Part shown: in pieces, positions 7,607 to 17,053 of the stretch
How the letters are laid out: each line of letters begins with the position of its first letter
Numbering within the stretch: the first letter of the stretch is position 1
Assembly: GCA_001604275.1 (NCBI GenBank)
Contig: LVBD01000060.1
Coordinates: 1 to 52,325 of the forward strand
Origin: Spirochaetales bacterium Spiro_02
Lineage (GTDB): Bacteria; Spirochaetota; Spirochaetia; Sphaerochaetales; Sphaerochaetaceae
DNA length: 52,325 nt
Reading direction: 5' to 3'
Position numbers and translations under genes: made by a program
The notes under the pieces: model-generated
What the model saw: only the letters and a program-made list of their open reading frames with translations
Told to the model about the DNA's origin: nothing
Database searches by the model: none

Positions 7607-9037
7607 CTAATTTTTCTTGTAGTTCTGTATTTCTCGTTCGAGCTTCTGTATCGTGTTGCTCATGCCGGAATCGCTTTTGATCAACCCCTCGATGCGCTGT
7701 ATGGCGTGCATGACGGTGGTATGATCCCTTCCTCCGAAATCATTACCGATTTCCGTCGTGGAGAAATCGGTAATATGGCGCGCTATATACATAGCGATCT
7801 GCCTCGGCTGGACAAGGGATTTCGTCCTCTTTTTTCCGCGAATATCATAGGGGGAGATGTTGAAGTATTCCGCGACCACCTTGATGATGGTGTCGATGGA
7901 CAGGGCCTGGTTTGCGTTGATGATCGGATACGACGTCTTCAATTGCTCCTTGGCGATATCCAGCGTAATTTCCTGACCGAGAAGATCGCTATATGCTATC
8001 AATTTCGTCAGCGAAGCCTCAAGATCCCTGACGTTCGTATTGATGTTCCGACTGATGTAGTCGAGTACGTCGTCCGACATGTAGCTGTTCTTTTCCTCGC
8101 ATTTCAATCTGAGGATCGCCATCCTGGTTTCGTAGTTCGGCGGTTGGAGATCTACGTTCAGACCGCGCTCGAAGCGGCTTCTCAGCCGCGCAGTAAGATC
8201 TTTCAGTTCGCTGATGGGCCGGTCGCAGGTAAAGACAAGCTGCTTGTTCGTATCATAGAGATTGTTGAAAGTATGGAAGAGTTCCTCCTGCGTCGAATCC
8301 TTGCCTTGCAGGAAATGAATATCGTCGATCAGCAGTACGTCCACTTTCCGATATTTGTTCTTGAATGAATTGGTCTTCTTGTCGCTGATGGCCTGTATGA
8401 ACTCGTTGGTGAACATCTCGGCCGTTACATACACGACCTTGAGCATCGGCGTGTGGTCGAGGATATAGTTGCCGATGGATTGCAGCAGGTGGGTTTTTCC
8501 AAGACCTACTCCTCCATAGATCAGACACGGGTTGTAGTTCGTGCCCGGATTCTTCGAAATTGCATAGCATGCGTTGTAGGCGAACGAACTGTTATCTCCG
8601 GTAACGAAGGTCTCAAAACGATATGCAGGGTTTAAATTGCTAGCCTGTCTCACGGAAGCGGACACTGTTTGGGTTTTTTGCTTTTCCGATGAACCGATGG
8701 TTTTTCCAGCTTGGACGGTCTGTTTTTCATCAGCTTCCTTGGCCTGCTTCTCAAGGGCTTCTTTCTGATCCGGATTCAGTTTCTTGACGATGAATTCGAC
8801 TTTGATATCTTCCCCGGTCAGTTCGCTCATCATGTTTTCGATCGGGCTTTTGAACTGTGCTGAAACCTTGTCGAGAATAAACTGTGAAGGAACGGATAGA
8901 ACGAGTCTCCGATCCTTGGAGGAATCGTAGGAAATCCGTGTGAACCAGAAGCTATAATCCTGTTCGGGCAGGGTGTCCTTCATCCGTGAATCGGTCTCCT
9001 GCCAGAAAAGCAAGTAGTTCAGATTGTTCTTCGACAT
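7607..9037 (-). CDS. dnaA: Chromosomal replication initiator DnaA
   Basis: The 476-residue protein shows all four DnaA domains: the N-terminal DnaB-interaction domain (about 1-85), a variable lysine- and glutamine-rich linker (about 88-135), the AAA+ core with Walker A GGVGLGKT (175-182) and Walker B LLIDDIHF (about 235-242), and the DNA-binding domain with GGRDHTTVMHA near residue 440. It opens oriC in the gap beyond its 3' end. No SD precedes the ATG. A promoter-like TTGCAA-17-TAATAT ends six bases before it, so the transcript may be leaderless. Confidence 0.98.
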   Translation of the reverse strand: MSKNNLNYLLFWQETDSRMKDTLPEQDYSFWFTRISYDSSKDRRLVLSVPSQFILDKVSAQFKSPIENMMSELTGEDIKVEFIVKKLNPDQKEALEKQAKEADEKQTVQAGKTIGSSEKQKTQTVSASVRQASNLNPAYRFETFVTGDNSSFAYNACYAISKNPGTNYNPCLIYGGVGLGKTHLLQSIGNYILDHTPMLKVVYVTAEMFTNEFIQAISDKKTNSFKNKYRKVDVLLIDDIHFLQGKDSTQEELFHTFNNLYDTNKQLVFTCDRPISELKDLTARLRSRFERGLNVDLQPPNYETRMAILRLKCEEKNSYMSDDVLDYISRNINTNVRDLEASLTKLIAYSDLLGQEITLDIAKEQLKTSYPIINANQALSIDTIIKVVAEYFNISPYDIRGKKRTKSLVQPRQIAMYIARHITDFSTTEIGNDFGGRDHTTVMHAIQRIEGLIKSDSGMSNTIQKLEREIQNYKKN

Positions 9038-9043
9038 GCCCCT

Positions 9044-9072
9044 ATATTACCTTGTCGGACCGCTCCTTGCAA
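9044..9072 (-). promoter_or_regulatory. Promoter for dnaA, leaderless layout
   Basis: On the minus strand, TTGCAA, a 17-base spacer and TAATAT are followed by only six bases before the dnaA ATG at 9037. A start point about seven bases past the -10 would fall on the A of ATG. The G-rich AGGGGC between them is too close to the ATG for a normal SD. Confidence 0.6.
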
Positions 9073-9104
9073 TAGTTGTCGACATTCCGTTCGCCCCTCT
9101 TCTT

Positions 9105-9165
9105 TAAATTGTATATATTTTTTTATAATATAAAAATTTAATATTCCCTATTTTTTTACTGGTAG
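9105..9165. other. AT-rich tract in the dnaA-gyrB gap
   Basis: About 60 bases are almost only A and T, rich in T-runs and TATAAT-like words, between the divergent dnaA and gyrB genes. No DnaA box was seen here. It may supply UP-element-like promoter sequence for gyrB or be a second easily melted region near the origin. Its function is unknown. Confidence 0.5.
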
Positions 9166-9167
9166 GG

Positions 9168-9196
9168 TTGCTATTTGGGATGAAAAATGGTATTCT
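9168..9196 (+). promoter_or_regulatory. Sigma70-type promoter for gyrB-gyrA
   Basis: TTGCTA (9168-9173) and TATTCT (9191-9196) are 17 bases apart, just after the AT-rich tract. The start would lie near 9203, giving a leader of about 45 bases with an AAGGA SD at 9235-9239. Confidence 0.6.
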
Positions 9197-9247
9197 GATA
9201 GAGATGTTCCTAGGACTACTTTTTATTTGTACACAAGGATATAAAGC

Positions 9248-11230
9248 ATGAACGAAGCCAATTATGACGAAGCTTCCCTGAAGCCGGCGCCGCACCATGA
9301 TCTGGCGCATCAGGCCGAGGGTACGGAGACCTATACCGCAAACAACATTCAGGTTCTCAAAGGGCTTGAAGCTGTCCGCGTGAGGCCCGGTATGTATGTC
9401 GGCTCCACCGGCATCGACGGGTTGCATCATCTGGTCTACGAGGTGGTTGACAATAGTATCGACGAGGCCATGGCCGGGTATTGCGATACGATCGACGTCA
9501 CCATTGATCCAGGACAGATAGTATCTGTCGACGATAATGGCCGCGGTATTCCTGTGGATATCCATCCTACCGAAAAGAAGAGCACGCTGGAGGTCGTTCT
9601 GACCCAGCTTCATGCCGGAGGTAAGTTCGATAAGAATTCCTACAAGGTGTCCGGCGGTCTGCACGGAGTGGGGGTCTCCGTCGTGAACGCTCTGTCCGAG
9701 TGGATGGAAGTGACCGTATTCCGCGCCCCGAACGTGTTCCGGCAGGTGTATCATCGCGGGGTTCCCGACGAACCGGTCAAGATCATCGGTGAAACCGATC
9801 GTTCTGGAACCATCGTCAGGTTCAAGCCGGACACGACCATCATGGAGACGGACGATTTTAGCTACGGTGTGCTTTCCGAGCGGTTCCGCGAGCTGGCGTT
9901 CCTCAATAAAGGCATCACGATTTCCATCACCGACAATCGCGGCGAGGAGAAGCGAAGCCGGTCTTTCCATTTCGAAGGCGGGATCAAAAGCTTCGTACAG
10001 CACCTCAACGACAACAAGAAGGTGATCCATGAAGAGCCGATCTCCTTCGAGGGCGAGAAAGACTCCGTGAAGGTCGAGGTGGCCGTCCAATACAACGATC
10101 GATACGACGAGGTGCTCTATACCTTCGTCAACAATATCAATACGCGGGAAGGCGGTACTCATTTGTCCGGTTTCCGTGCGGGCTTGACCAGGGCGGTGAA
10201 CGAACAGCTGAAGAAGAACGCCAAGTTGTCGAAGAAATTCGACGAACAGCTGACAGGCGACGATCTGAGGGAGGGCTTGACCGCTGTCATTTCGGTGAAG
10301 ATTCCCGATCCTCAGTTCGAGGGCCAGACGAAGATGAAGCTTGGCAACCCGAAGGTGATGGGCATCGTTTCGTCGATGGTGTATGAAAAGCTTACAAACT
10401 ATTTCGATGAATTTCCCGCCATCACCGAAGCGATCCTTGAGAAGTCGATTCTGGCTGCGAAGGCCAGATTCGCCGCTCGGGACGCAAGGATGCGGATCCG
10501 TAAATCCAGCGAAGGCGGCGGTCTGCCCGGGAAGCTCGCCGATTGCAGCGAAAAGGATCCAGCGAAGTGTGAGATCTTCATCGTTGAGGGTGATTCTGCC
10601 GGCGGCAGCGCCAAGCAAGGACGTGACCGACAGTACCAGGCGATTCTTCCTCTCTGGGGAAAAATGCTTAATGTCGAGAAATCCCGGGAAGAGAAAGTCA
10701 TGGGAAACGATAAGCTTCAGCCGGTCATTTCCAGCATCGGGGCCGGACTTGGCGTACATTTTGACGTTGATAGGGTCCGATATCATAAAGTGATCATCAT
10801 GGCCGATGCCGATGTCGATGGTTCGCATATTCGGACCTTGTTGCTGACATTCTTCTTCCGATATATGCGGCCTCTTATCGAGGCTGGATATGTGTATTTC
10901 GCAATGCCTCCCCTGTACAAGATCACGATCGGGAAAAAGCTTTTCTATGCGTATGATGAGGATGCGAGGAAGCGGATATTGGCGGAGAACGGTCTCGGAA
11001 ACGACGACAGCAAGGTTCCGATCCAGCGGTACAAGGGTCTCGGTGAAATGAATCCTGACCAGCTGTGGGAAACCACCATGAATCCCGACACCAGAATGAT
11101 CACGCAGGTTTGTCTCGAGGACGCCGTGGAAGCCGACAAGGTCTTTACCATGTTGATGGGAGAAGAGGTCGAGCCTCGTAAGGAATTCATCGAAAACAAC
11201 GCGGTATATGTCTCCAACTTGGATATTTAG
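9248..11230 (+). CDS. gyrB: DNA gyrase subunit B
   Basis: GyrB is the ATPase subunit of gyrase, which adds negative supercoils. The 660 residues include the GHKL ATPase ([11 protein letters not shown], then [15 protein letters not shown]), the transducer domain, the TOPRIM domain with EGDSAGGSA and DADVDGSHI, and a C-terminal tail ([11 protein letters not shown]). The TOPRIM segment reads [14 protein letters not shown]; most bacteria have a basic residue (LPLKGK or LPLRGK) where this protein has Trp. AAGGA lies 8 bases before the ATG. gyrA follows after 14 bp, so the two are one operon. Confidence 0.98.
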   Translation: MNEANYDEASLKPAPHHDLAHQAEGTETYTANNIQVLKGLEAVRVRPGMYVGSTGIDGLHHLVYEVVDNSIDEAMAGYCDTIDVTIDPGQIVSVDDNGRGIPVDIHPTEKKSTLEVVLTQLHAGGKFDKNSYKVSGGLHGVGVSVVNALSEWMEVTVFRAPNVFRQVYHRGVPDEPVKIIGETDRSGTIVRFKPDTTIMETDDFSYGVLSERFRELAFLNKGITISITDNRGEEKRSRSFHFEGGIKSFVQHLNDNKKVIHEEPISFEGEKDSVKVEVAVQYNDRYDEVLYTFVNNINTREGGTHLSGFRAGLTRAVNEQLKKNAKLSKKFDEQLTGDDLREGLTAVISVKIPDPQFEGQTKMKLGNPKVMGIVSSMVYEKLTNYFDEFPAITEAILEKSILAAKARFAARDARMRIRKSSEGGGLPGKLADCSEKDPAKCEIFIVEGDSAGGSAKQGRDRQYQAILPLWGKMLNVEKSREEKVMGNDKLQPVISSIGAGLGVHFDVDRVRYHKVIIMADADVDGSHIRTLLLTFFFRYMRPLIEAGYVYFAMPPLYKITIGKKLFYAYDEDARKRILAENGLGNDDSKVPIQRYKGLGEMNPDQLWETTMNPDTRMITQVCLEDAVEADKVFTMLMGEEVEPRKEFIENNAVYVSNLDI

Positions 11231-11244
11231 CAGAGGATAGTCAC

Positions 11245-13785
11245 GTGGAAGAATCAACCAACAAGATAATCAGAGTGGACGTGTCGAAGGAGATGAAGGA
11301 ATCCTATCTCAACTACGCCATGTCCGTCATAGTCAGTCGAGCGCTCCCTGACGTCCGGGACGGTTTGAAGCCTGTCCATCGGAGAATTCTCTTCGATATG
11401 TTCGAGATGGGGCTTCGCGCGAATACTCCGTTCAAGAAGGCGGCGAGAATCGTCGGTGATGTGCTCGGAAAATACCATCCGCACGGCGATGCTTCCGTCT
11501 ATGATGCATTGGTCCGTCTCGCACAGGATTTCTCCCTTCGGTATCCGGTGATCAAGCCTCAGGGCAACTTTGGCTCCGTCGACGGCGATCCTGCGGCGGC
11601 GATGCGATATACCGAAGCGAAGATGAGTCGTATCGGGGAGGAGATGCTCGCCGATATCCAGAAGGAGACGGTGGACTTCGGACCGAACTACGACGATTCG
11701 TTGCAAGAGCCGCAGGTCCTTCCCGCCGCGTTCCCCTATCTGCTGGCAAACGGCAGCAGCGGTATCGCGGTCGGTATGGCGACGAACATGGCTCCTCATA
11801 ATCTCACGGAAATCTGCGATGCGATTTGCGCGGTCATCGAGAATCCCGAGATCAGCATCGACGAATTGATGAACTGCATCAAAGGACCTGATTTCCCCAC
11901 TTATGGAGTCATCTGTGGAAGGAGGGGAATCCGGGATGCGTTCTCGACTGGTCGTGGCAAGATCGTGATCAGGGCGCGGTACGAGATCGAGGAACATGCG
12001 AACCACAGCCAGATCGTCTATACAGAGATTCCGTACCAGGTGAACAAAGCGGAACTGGTCAAGAAGATCGACGAGCTTCGGAAGACCGACATTCCTGCGA
12101 TCGCCGCGGTCCGAGATGAATCTGACCGTGACGGGATGCGAGTGGTCGTCGAACTGAAGAAAGGAGCGGTAGCTCGTGTCGTAGTGAACCTGCTGTTCCT
12201 CCGCACGCCGTTGCAAAGCAATTTCAACGTCAACAATCTCGCGTTGGTAAACGGTAAGCCCCAGTTGCTTTCGTTGAAGGACATGTTGGTCCATTTCATC
12301 CACCATCGGGAGGTGGTCGTCGAGCGACGTACCCGGTATGATCTCAGGAAAGCCGAGGAACGAGCCCATATCTTGCTTGGGTTGAAGATCGGTCTGGAGA
12401 ATATCGACGAAGTGATCAAGGTGATCAAGGAGTCGGAGAACAACGATGTCGCGGTCGATCATCTGATGAAGCGGTTCTCGCTGACGCAGATCCAGGCGCA
12501 GGCGATCATCGACATGAAACTGGGGAGGCTTTCCCATCTGGAAACGGAGAAGATTCTTGAAGAGTTGGCCGATCTTGAAGTCAAGATCGCCTATTATAAG
12601 GATTTGCTTTCCGATGAAAAGAAGATTCTCGGTGTCGTTGAACAGGAAACTCGTGAACTTGCCGGCAAGTACGGCGATAAGCGACGCACTGAAATCCGGT
12701 ATGAAGAAATCGGGGAATCGTCGATCGAAGATTTCATCAAGGAAGAGGATGTCGTCGTCGTGATCAGCCATAAAGGCTTCGTCAAGCGAGTTCCGGTCGA
12801 CGAGTATCGTTCGCAAGGTCGTGGAGGCAAGGGGGTTCGTGGGGCGGCATTGCGCGATGAAGACTTTGTCGAGCATTTGTTCGTGGCTTCGACTCACGAG
12901 TACGTCATGTTCGTGACAAATCTCGGAAAGGCGTATTGGATCAAGGTCCATGAGCTTCCAGAAGGGTCAAAAACGGCGAAAGGAAGCAGTATCAAAACGT
13001 TGCTTCAGCTGGAAGACGGAGAGGAAATTTCTTCGATTATTAATTTTAAAGATTTTTCTTCAGATATCTATCTTCTTATGGTAACTAAACTTGGAGTGAT
13101 AAAGAAGGTTTGTTTGGATGCCTTCCGAAATGCAAAAGCACGAGGTGTCAAGGCGATAATCCTCGATGAAGACGACGTGTTGATGCAGTGTGAATTTGTC
13201 TCGAACGGGGACGATGCCATGTTGGTTACCAGAAAGGGTCAGGGTTTACGATTCGCCGAGTCAGATGTTCGGGCGATGGGACGGGCCTCCAGAGGGGTGC
13301 GAGGTATCAAACTGATTGGAGATGATACGGTAGCGGGTTTGGTGAAGGTCGATCCTTCCAGACGTATTTTGATGGTTACAGAGCTCGGACAAGGCAAGCA
13401 GGTTGAATTCGATCAGTTCAATCGGCATGGCAGAGGCACGCAAGGTCAGAAGATATATAGAATTGGAGAAAAGACAAGTCAGATTGTCAATGCTTTGGCG
13501 GTGAATGATGACAATGATCTTGTCTGCATCACTTTGAATGGGCAGACGATTCGTGTGCATGTCAATACGATTTCTATTCAAGGGCGAAATGCAAGCGGTG
13601 TTTGTGTCGTCAAGCTTCGTACCGCGAAAGAGCGCATCGTTGCAATGGCTGTTACAGAATATGCGAAGGATGAAGACGAAGAGGATTCTGAGATTTCGGA
13701 GAACGGAGACGAGTCGGATGTTTCACGTGAAACACAGCAAGAAGTATCTGATGCGGCAGAAGTAGAAATGAATTCTGAAGAATAA
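11245..13785 (+). CDS. gyrA: DNA gyrase subunit A
   Basis: The 846-residue protein is the breakage-reunion subunit. The catalytic Tyr is at 122 (AMRYTEAK), with numbering identical to E. coli. The quinolone region reads [11 protein letters not shown]: position 83 is Ala and 87 is Asp. The C-terminal beta-pinwheel has the GyrA box QGRGGKG, needed for DNA wrapping. The start is GTG with AGAGGA upstream. The protein ends in a long acidic tail (about 805-846). Its codons for DVSRET contain a complete parS palindrome. A terminator follows 24 bp after the stop. Confidence 0.98.
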   Translation: MEESTNKIIRVDVSKEMKESYLNYAMSVIVSRALPDVRDGLKPVHRRILFDMFEMGLRANTPFKKAARIVGDVLGKYHPHGDASVYDALVRLAQDFSLRYPVIKPQGNFGSVDGDPAAAMRYTEAKMSRIGEEMLADIQKETVDFGPNYDDSLQEPQVLPAAFPYLLANGSSGIAVGMATNMAPHNLTEICDAICAVIENPEISIDELMNCIKGPDFPTYGVICGRRGIRDAFSTGRGKIVIRARYEIEEHANHSQIVYTEIPYQVNKAELVKKIDELRKTDIPAIAAVRDESDRDGMRVVVELKKGAVARVVVNLLFLRTPLQSNFNVNNLALVNGKPQLLSLKDMLVHFIHHREVVVERRTRYDLRKAEERAHILLGLKIGLENIDEVIKVIKESENNDVAVDHLMKRFSLTQIQAQAIIDMKLGRLSHLETEKILEELADLEVKIAYYKDLLSDEKKILGVVEQETRELAGKYGDKRRTEIRYEEIGESSIEDFIKEEDVVVVISHKGFVKRVPVDEYRSQGRGGKGVRGAALRDEDFVEHLFVASTHEYVMFVTNLGKAYWIKVHELPEGSKTAKGSSIKTLLQLEDGEEISSIINFKDFSSDIYLLMVTKLGVIKKVCLDAFRNAKARGVKAIILDEDDVLMQCEFVSNGDDAMLVTRKGQGLRFAESDVRAMGRASRGVRGIKLIGDDTVAGLVKVDPSRRILMVTELGQGKQVEFDQFNRHGRGTQGQKIYRIGEKTSQIVNALAVNDDNDLVCITLNGQTIRVHVNTISIQGRNASGVCVVKLRTAKERIVAMAVTEYAKDEDEEDSEISENGDESDVSRETQQEVSDAAEVEMNSEE
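13719..13734. other. parS: parS site inside the gyrA coding sequence
   Basis: TGTTTCACGTGAAACA, a perfect palindrome matching the consensus parS centromere bound by ParB. It encodes part of the acidic GyrA tail, in a stretch free of obvious structural constraint. Confidence 0.9.
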
Positions 13786-13808
13786 TCTAAATTCGTGATT
13801 TTTATGAA

Positions 13809-13839
13809 TGGCCGGGATATCTCCCGGCCAATTTTTTTG
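13809..13839 (+). terminator. Rho-independent terminator after gyrA
   Basis: A perfect 9-bp stem, TGGCCGGGA (13809-13817) with TCCCGGCCA (13822-13830), has a 4-nt loop and is followed by A then seven T. It ends the gyrBA transcript. Confidence 0.93.
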
Positions 13840-14110
13840 TTGTCTGACGGTGCGTACTCGACGGTAGCAATCCTGAGAGAAGTTTTAGAGTCTTCTCTAT
13901 TCTGTTTGTCTGATGTCTGGTCGCACAACAGAAAGACATTGTTTTTCCCTTCTGGATAGTATTCTGTGTCCAATAGCATTCCAAATGACGCATGCTCTTT
14001 GTTTGCTGTATGAGCATGTTTCACGTGAAACAGCAGTGTTCAGTTTGAGAATGTGTGGAGTCGTTTTTTTATTCACTACAGACGACACGGCGCGTTGTCT
14101 GTAGCGATGG
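13840..14110. other. Non-coding stretch between gyrA terminator and IS remnant
   Basis: No supported gene lies here. It contains one parS (14017-14032) and an 11-bp imperfect palindrome (14076-14086 with 14094-14104, ten of eleven pairs matching). The palindrome has a T-run before it rather than after it on the plus strand, so it is not a plus-strand terminator. Composition is more AT-rich than in neighbouring genes. Confidence 0.6.
14017..14032. other. parS: parS site
   Basis: TGTTTCACGTGAAACA, perfect consensus, intergenic, 298 bp from the copy inside gyrA. Confidence 0.93.
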
Positions 14111-14575
14111 GATGATGAATACCCCGCAGCTTGCTGCGGAGAAGCCAGAAGACTGATATAATCAGGCTGAGGGGGCGGCAAAGGAGATGTCTGACAGTGA
14201 ATATGTGCATGGAAGTCTCAATGTATCGAACCTTGTCTACCAGTATGTATGCCCTGCGAAATATCGTCGCATTGCGATTAATGAAGAGGTGGATGTAAGC
14301 CTGTGGCAGATATGCGAGGGTATCGAGCTGATGTGGGACCGGATACGATTTCTTGAGATCGGGACGGACGGGGACCATAGTTAAGAAACGACTATGGGGC
14401 GGGGAGTTCTGGAGCGACGGATATTTCGTATCGAGCGTCGGCAAGTATACGAGTGAAGACGTGATAGCGAACTGTATAAGGAACCAAGATGGACAGGGTG
14501 AGTACAGGCAGTTGTACTTGCACCCATGAGTCGCCTTGGGAGAGATGCCTCGGCTTGCCCCGAGGAGATTCATTG
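14110..14575 (+). mobile_element. Decayed IS200/IS605-family element
   Basis: The element keeps both subterminal hairpins typical of the family: CCGCAGC-TT-GCTGCGG at 14124-14139 on the left and CCTCGG-CTTGCC-CCGAGG at 14548-14565 on the right, each with CTTG in the centre. Between them is a tnpA with an internal deletion. Exact ends are not known because these elements have no terminal inverted repeats or target duplication. The length is below that of a complete tnpA-only element, so it resembles a MITE. It sits between two parS sites. Confidence 0.8.
14187..14529 (+). pseudogene. tnpA: IS200-type Y1 transposase TnpA, internally deleted
   Basis: The first part (14187-14384, 65 residues) has the family N-terminus (VYQYVCPAKYRR, then FLEIGTDGDH). 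After a frame change, 14380-14529 encodes the C-terminus (VKKRLWGGEFWSDGYFVSSV, then CIRNQDGQGEYRQLYLHP). About 35 residues are missing between them, including the second His of the HUH metal motif. Where the family has the nucleophilic Tyr (usually YI.NQ), this copy has CIRNQ, so that residue also appears lost. The protein cannot be active. AAGGAG precedes the ATG. Repeat CCATAGT and its complement ACTATGG (14375-14397) flank the deletion junction. Confidence 0.85.
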
Positions 14576-14880
14576 CCCTTATTCATTTTTTTACTAGAAT
14601 ATAGGTTTTTCCTTACACGATTCTGTATTGATACATAGAAACAATTGCTGAAAAAACGACAATTTTGGTATTGTTTTCGCGGTTTTTTGTGTTTTCGAGA
14701 AATCTTTTTGATTTGAACCAACCAGTGAGTTTGCGTCCCGATTTGCCGTGCAGCTTACTTGAAAACAATTTGATATTCAGTACCTTGATTCTTTCATTTG
14801 TGCTTGGTGTTCGTTGTTGGATCTTGGAAGGTTCTTTATATGGTAAGCCAATGAGATGGAAATGTGCTGTGTATAAAAAA

Positions 14881-14896
14881 AGTTTCACGTGAAACT
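14881..14896. other. parS: parS-like site
   Basis: AGTTTCACGTGAAACT keeps the inner 14-bp GTTTCACGTGAAAC palindrome. Only the outermost pair differs from the other three copies, and it is still a perfect dyad. Confidence 0.87.
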
Positions 14897-14914
14897 GGCT
14901 CCGATTGAATGTTG

Positions 14915-14930
14915 TGTTTCACGTGAAACA
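14915..14930. other. parS: parS site
   Basis: TGTTTCACGTGAAACA, perfect consensus, only 18 bp after the previous copy. Such close pairing could favour ParB nucleation. Confidence 0.93.
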
Positions 14931-14957
14931 TAAATACGAATGTCTGAGGGCTTTGCG

Positions 14958-15182
14958 TTAGAAGGTGTCGTTCACAACCTCAAGACCGCTGTCAACCGTT
15001 TCCTTCAAATACCGTTCAACTCCACTCTTGAGTGTCATCTGTGACATAGGGCATCCTGCACATGCGCCATCCAGGCGAACATATACTTTTTTATCATCGA
15101 GCTTGATGAATTCGATATCTCCCCCATCGTTCTGTAATGCTGGGCGGATCGCTTCGATGGCTGCTTTGACTTTATCTTCCAT
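14958..15182 (-). CDS. NifU C-terminal-domain iron-sulfur carrier
   Basis: The 74-residue protein is a stand-alone Nfu domain that carries or transfers Fe-S clusters. It shows the family run IRPALQNDGGDIEF and the CAGCPMSQ motif with the two cluster-binding cysteines. The ATG at 15182 is chosen because AAGGAG lies directly upstream at normal spacing; a longer frame to 15218 lacks support. It diverges from parA, and no other Fe-S assembly genes are nearby. Confidence 0.92.
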   Translation of the reverse strand: MEDKVKAAIEAIRPALQNDGGDIEFIKLDDKKVYVRLDGACAGCPMSQMTLKSGVERYLKETVDSGLEVVNDTF

Positions 15183-15263
15183 GTTTTTCTCCTTATCGGT
15201 ATTCAGAAGATACATCACCCTGTGCTACAGGTCAAGGACTCGACGAGTTATGTTCTTTTTCTG

Positions 15264-15292
15264 GTGACATTTGCTCTGTTATTCTTTATAGT
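15264..15292 (+). promoter_or_regulatory. Promoter for parA, leaderless layout
   Basis: GTGACA (15264-15269), 17 bases, then TATAGT (15287-15292), followed by six bases before the parA ATG at 15299. No SD is visible. The predicted start point falls on the ATG. Confidence 0.6.
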
Positions 15293-15298
15293 AGAGAC

Positions 15299-16063
15299 AT
15301 GAGCGCAGAGAAAATTATCTTTTTGAATCAGAAAGGTGGAGTCGGAAAGACTACGACGGCTGTCAATGTTGGTTCTGCTCTTGCTCAGATGGGCAAGCGC
15401 GTTCTTCTCGTCGATATTGATTCGCAAAGCAACATGACAAGCGCCGTGTCTGCTGACAGTCGCCTTCCTGGGACTTATGAGGTTATCGTCGGTCAATGTT
15501 CCCCTCGTGATGCTTGTCAGCCGACACCAGTGAAAAATCTCTTTGCCATGGCTGGCAATATTAATCTTGCTGGGTTGAACATTGAACTTGTCAATGAGGA
15601 ATCAAGGGAATTTTTCTTTAAGAATGCGATCGCTCCGATCGAAGACGATTGGGACTATATCCTTGTCGACTGTCCTCCTTCCTTGGGTTTGGTGACCATG
15701 AATGCAATGTGCTGGGCGAAATATGTCATAATCCCACTGCAGTGCGAATACCTTGCCATGGAAGGGCTCAATATGTTGATGAGGACGATTGCGAATATTA
15801 AGAAGTCCTTGAATCCTGATCTTGCTATCCTGGGGATCCTATTTACCATGTATAGCAAGCGTACGAAATTGGCGAACGATGTCGTCGAGGATATCTCATC
15901 CTTTTTCCCGGATTTGGTGTTCAAGACGATCATTCCACGCAATGTTCGCCTTTCTGAGGCTCCTTCTCATGGCCTGCCAATCAACGTGTATGATGCAAGT
16001 AGCGCAGGAACAAAGAGTTATCAGAGCCTTGCCGAGGAGGTTGTCAGCCGTGTCAGAAAGTAA
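15299..16063 (+). CDS. parA: Chromosome partitioning ATPase ParA (Soj)
   Basis: The 254-residue ATPase has the deviant Walker A motif KGGVGKTTT (12-20), and an A' and B region (DIDSQSNMTSA, then ILVDCPPSLG) typical of chromosomal Soj. These proteins bind DNA as ATP dimers and move or regulate origin regions together with ParB. It is short at the N-terminus, without the extra HTH domain of plasmid ParA, as expected for a chromosomal system. It overlaps parB by 14 bases. Four parS sites lie 0.4-1.6 kb upstream. Confidence 0.96.
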   Translation: MSAEKIIFLNQKGGVGKTTTAVNVGSALAQMGKRVLLVDIDSQSNMTSAVSADSRLPGTYEVIVGQCSPRDACQPTPVKNLFAMAGNINLAGLNIELVNEESREFFFKNAIAPIEDDWDYILVDCPPSLGLVTMNAMCWAKYVIIPLQCEYLAMEGLNMLMRTIANIKKSLNPDLAILGILFTMYSKRTKLANDVVEDISSFFPDLVFKTIIPRNVRLSEAPSHGLPINVYDASSAGTKSYQSLAEEVVSRVRK

Positions 16064-17039
16064 TCTGAATAAAAAGCATCATGGATTGGGGAAAGGCATC
16101 AGTTCCTTGATGGACGACTATTCCTTTGACGCCGTATTTGAAAATGCTCTCGGCGTCGCCGCTGCCACCAAGGATGGAGCTTCGACCGAATCTTCGACGA
16201 AGCAGTCCGTAGTTCTTGAGGTGGAGATCTCTCATATCCGGCCGAATCCCCGCCAGCCTCGAAAAACATTCGATGAAACAGCATTGATGGAATTGGCTCA
16301 GTCGATCAAGGAACAGGGCGTGCTTCAACCGATTCTTGTGGAGAAGATTGCCGACGATGAGTATAGCATCATCGCCGGAGAGCGTCGTTATAGAGCGTCC
16401 AAGCTTGCTGGATTGGAAAAGGTACCAGTCATAGTCAAGGATTTCACCGATTTGCAGCGGCTCGAAGTTTCCTTGATCGAAAATATCCAGCGCGAGAACC
16501 TCAATCCGATCGAAGAGGCGAAAGCCTACTCGTATCTTCTGCAAGAAGCGGGTATCAAGCAAGAGGAACTGGCGCAGCGAGTTGGCAAGAACCGCTCAAC
16601 GATCAGCAACAGCATCAGATTGCTTCAGTTGCCAGAACCGATGCAGGACGCCTTGCTGAGAGGAAAGTTCACTGCCGGGCACGCCCGTGCGGTTCTGTCC
16701 GTCGTCAACCCTGCGGACCAGGAGATTCTCTATCGAAGAATGCTGGAACAGGATTTGTCAGTACGCGCGACGGAACAGCTCGCATCGGATCTGAACAGGG
16801 GCAAGCGTGCCACGCTCCAGAAGAAGCGAGGCGCCGGATCTTCCGATGAAATGATTCCCATGAAGTCCGCGGATATGCTGGCAGTGGAAGAGAAGTTCCT
16901 CGAGGCTTGCGGAACCCGCGTTGAGATCAAAGGAACGATGGATCGCGGAAAAATTGAAATCACATATCATTCGCAGGAAGATCTGCAACGATTATATCAA
17001 CTCTTGGCCCCCGGTCATGATTTGTACGAATTTGAATAA
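16050..17039 (+). CDS. parB: Chromosome partitioning protein ParB (Spo0J)
   Basis: ParB binds parS, spreads as a CTP-dependent clamp and helps load SMC. The GTG at 16050 has GAGGAGG nine bases upstream and gives 329 residues. An N-terminal GLGKGISSL segment (12-20) is the ParA-stimulating motif. The CTP-binding GERRYRA box is at 110-116, followed by [10 protein letters not shown] (about 144-153) and the HTH at about 169-191. The C-terminal dimer domain ends the protein. Starts further upstream in this frame run through parA and are not needed. Confidence 0.95.
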   Translation: MSESNLNKKHHGLGKGISSLMDDYSFDAVFENALGVAAATKDGASTESSTKQSVVLEVEISHIRPNPRQPRKTFDETALMELAQSIKEQGVLQPILVEKIADDEYSIIAGERRYRASKLAGLEKVPVIVKDFTDLQRLEVSLIENIQRENLNPIEEAKAYSYLLQEAGIKQEELAQRVGKNRSTISNSIRLLQLPEPMQDALLRGKFTAGHARAVLSVVNPADQEILYRRMLEQDLSVRATEQLASDLNRGKRATLQKKRGAGSSDEMIPMKSADMLAVEEKFLEACGTRVEIKGTMDRGKIEITYHSQEDLQRLYQLLAPGHDLYEFE

Positions 17040-17053
17040 CAGGAATGAATAAA

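Larger units (their letters stand above)
14576..14957. other. Non-coding stretch with two parS sites upstream of nifU 3' end
   Basis: AT-rich, with no gene that looks real. The plus-strand reading frame at 14665-14892 has unlikely composition and no SD. parS sites lie at 14881-14896 and 14915-14930. Confidence 0.6.

Noticed and set aside
9104-11257. 717-residue minus-strand frame opposite gyrB
   Set aside because: It is the complement of a highly biased, clearly functional gene and has no family resemblance; gyrB accounts for the region fully.
11254-12951. 565-residue minus-strand frame opposite gyrA
   Set aside because: Shadow of gyrA codon bias; His- and Arg-rich, no motifs.
14076-14573. 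165-residue minus-strand frame across the IS remnant
   Set aside because: Complement of IS200-type tnpA; this sort of frame is a well-known artefact of these elements.
14665-14892. 75-residue plus-strand frame between IS remnant and nifU
   Set aside because: No SD, no recognisable family, and its end runs into a parS site.
15822-16049. Long N-terminal extension of parB
   Set aside because: It runs through parA in another frame; the GTG at 16050 has a strong SD and fits the family.
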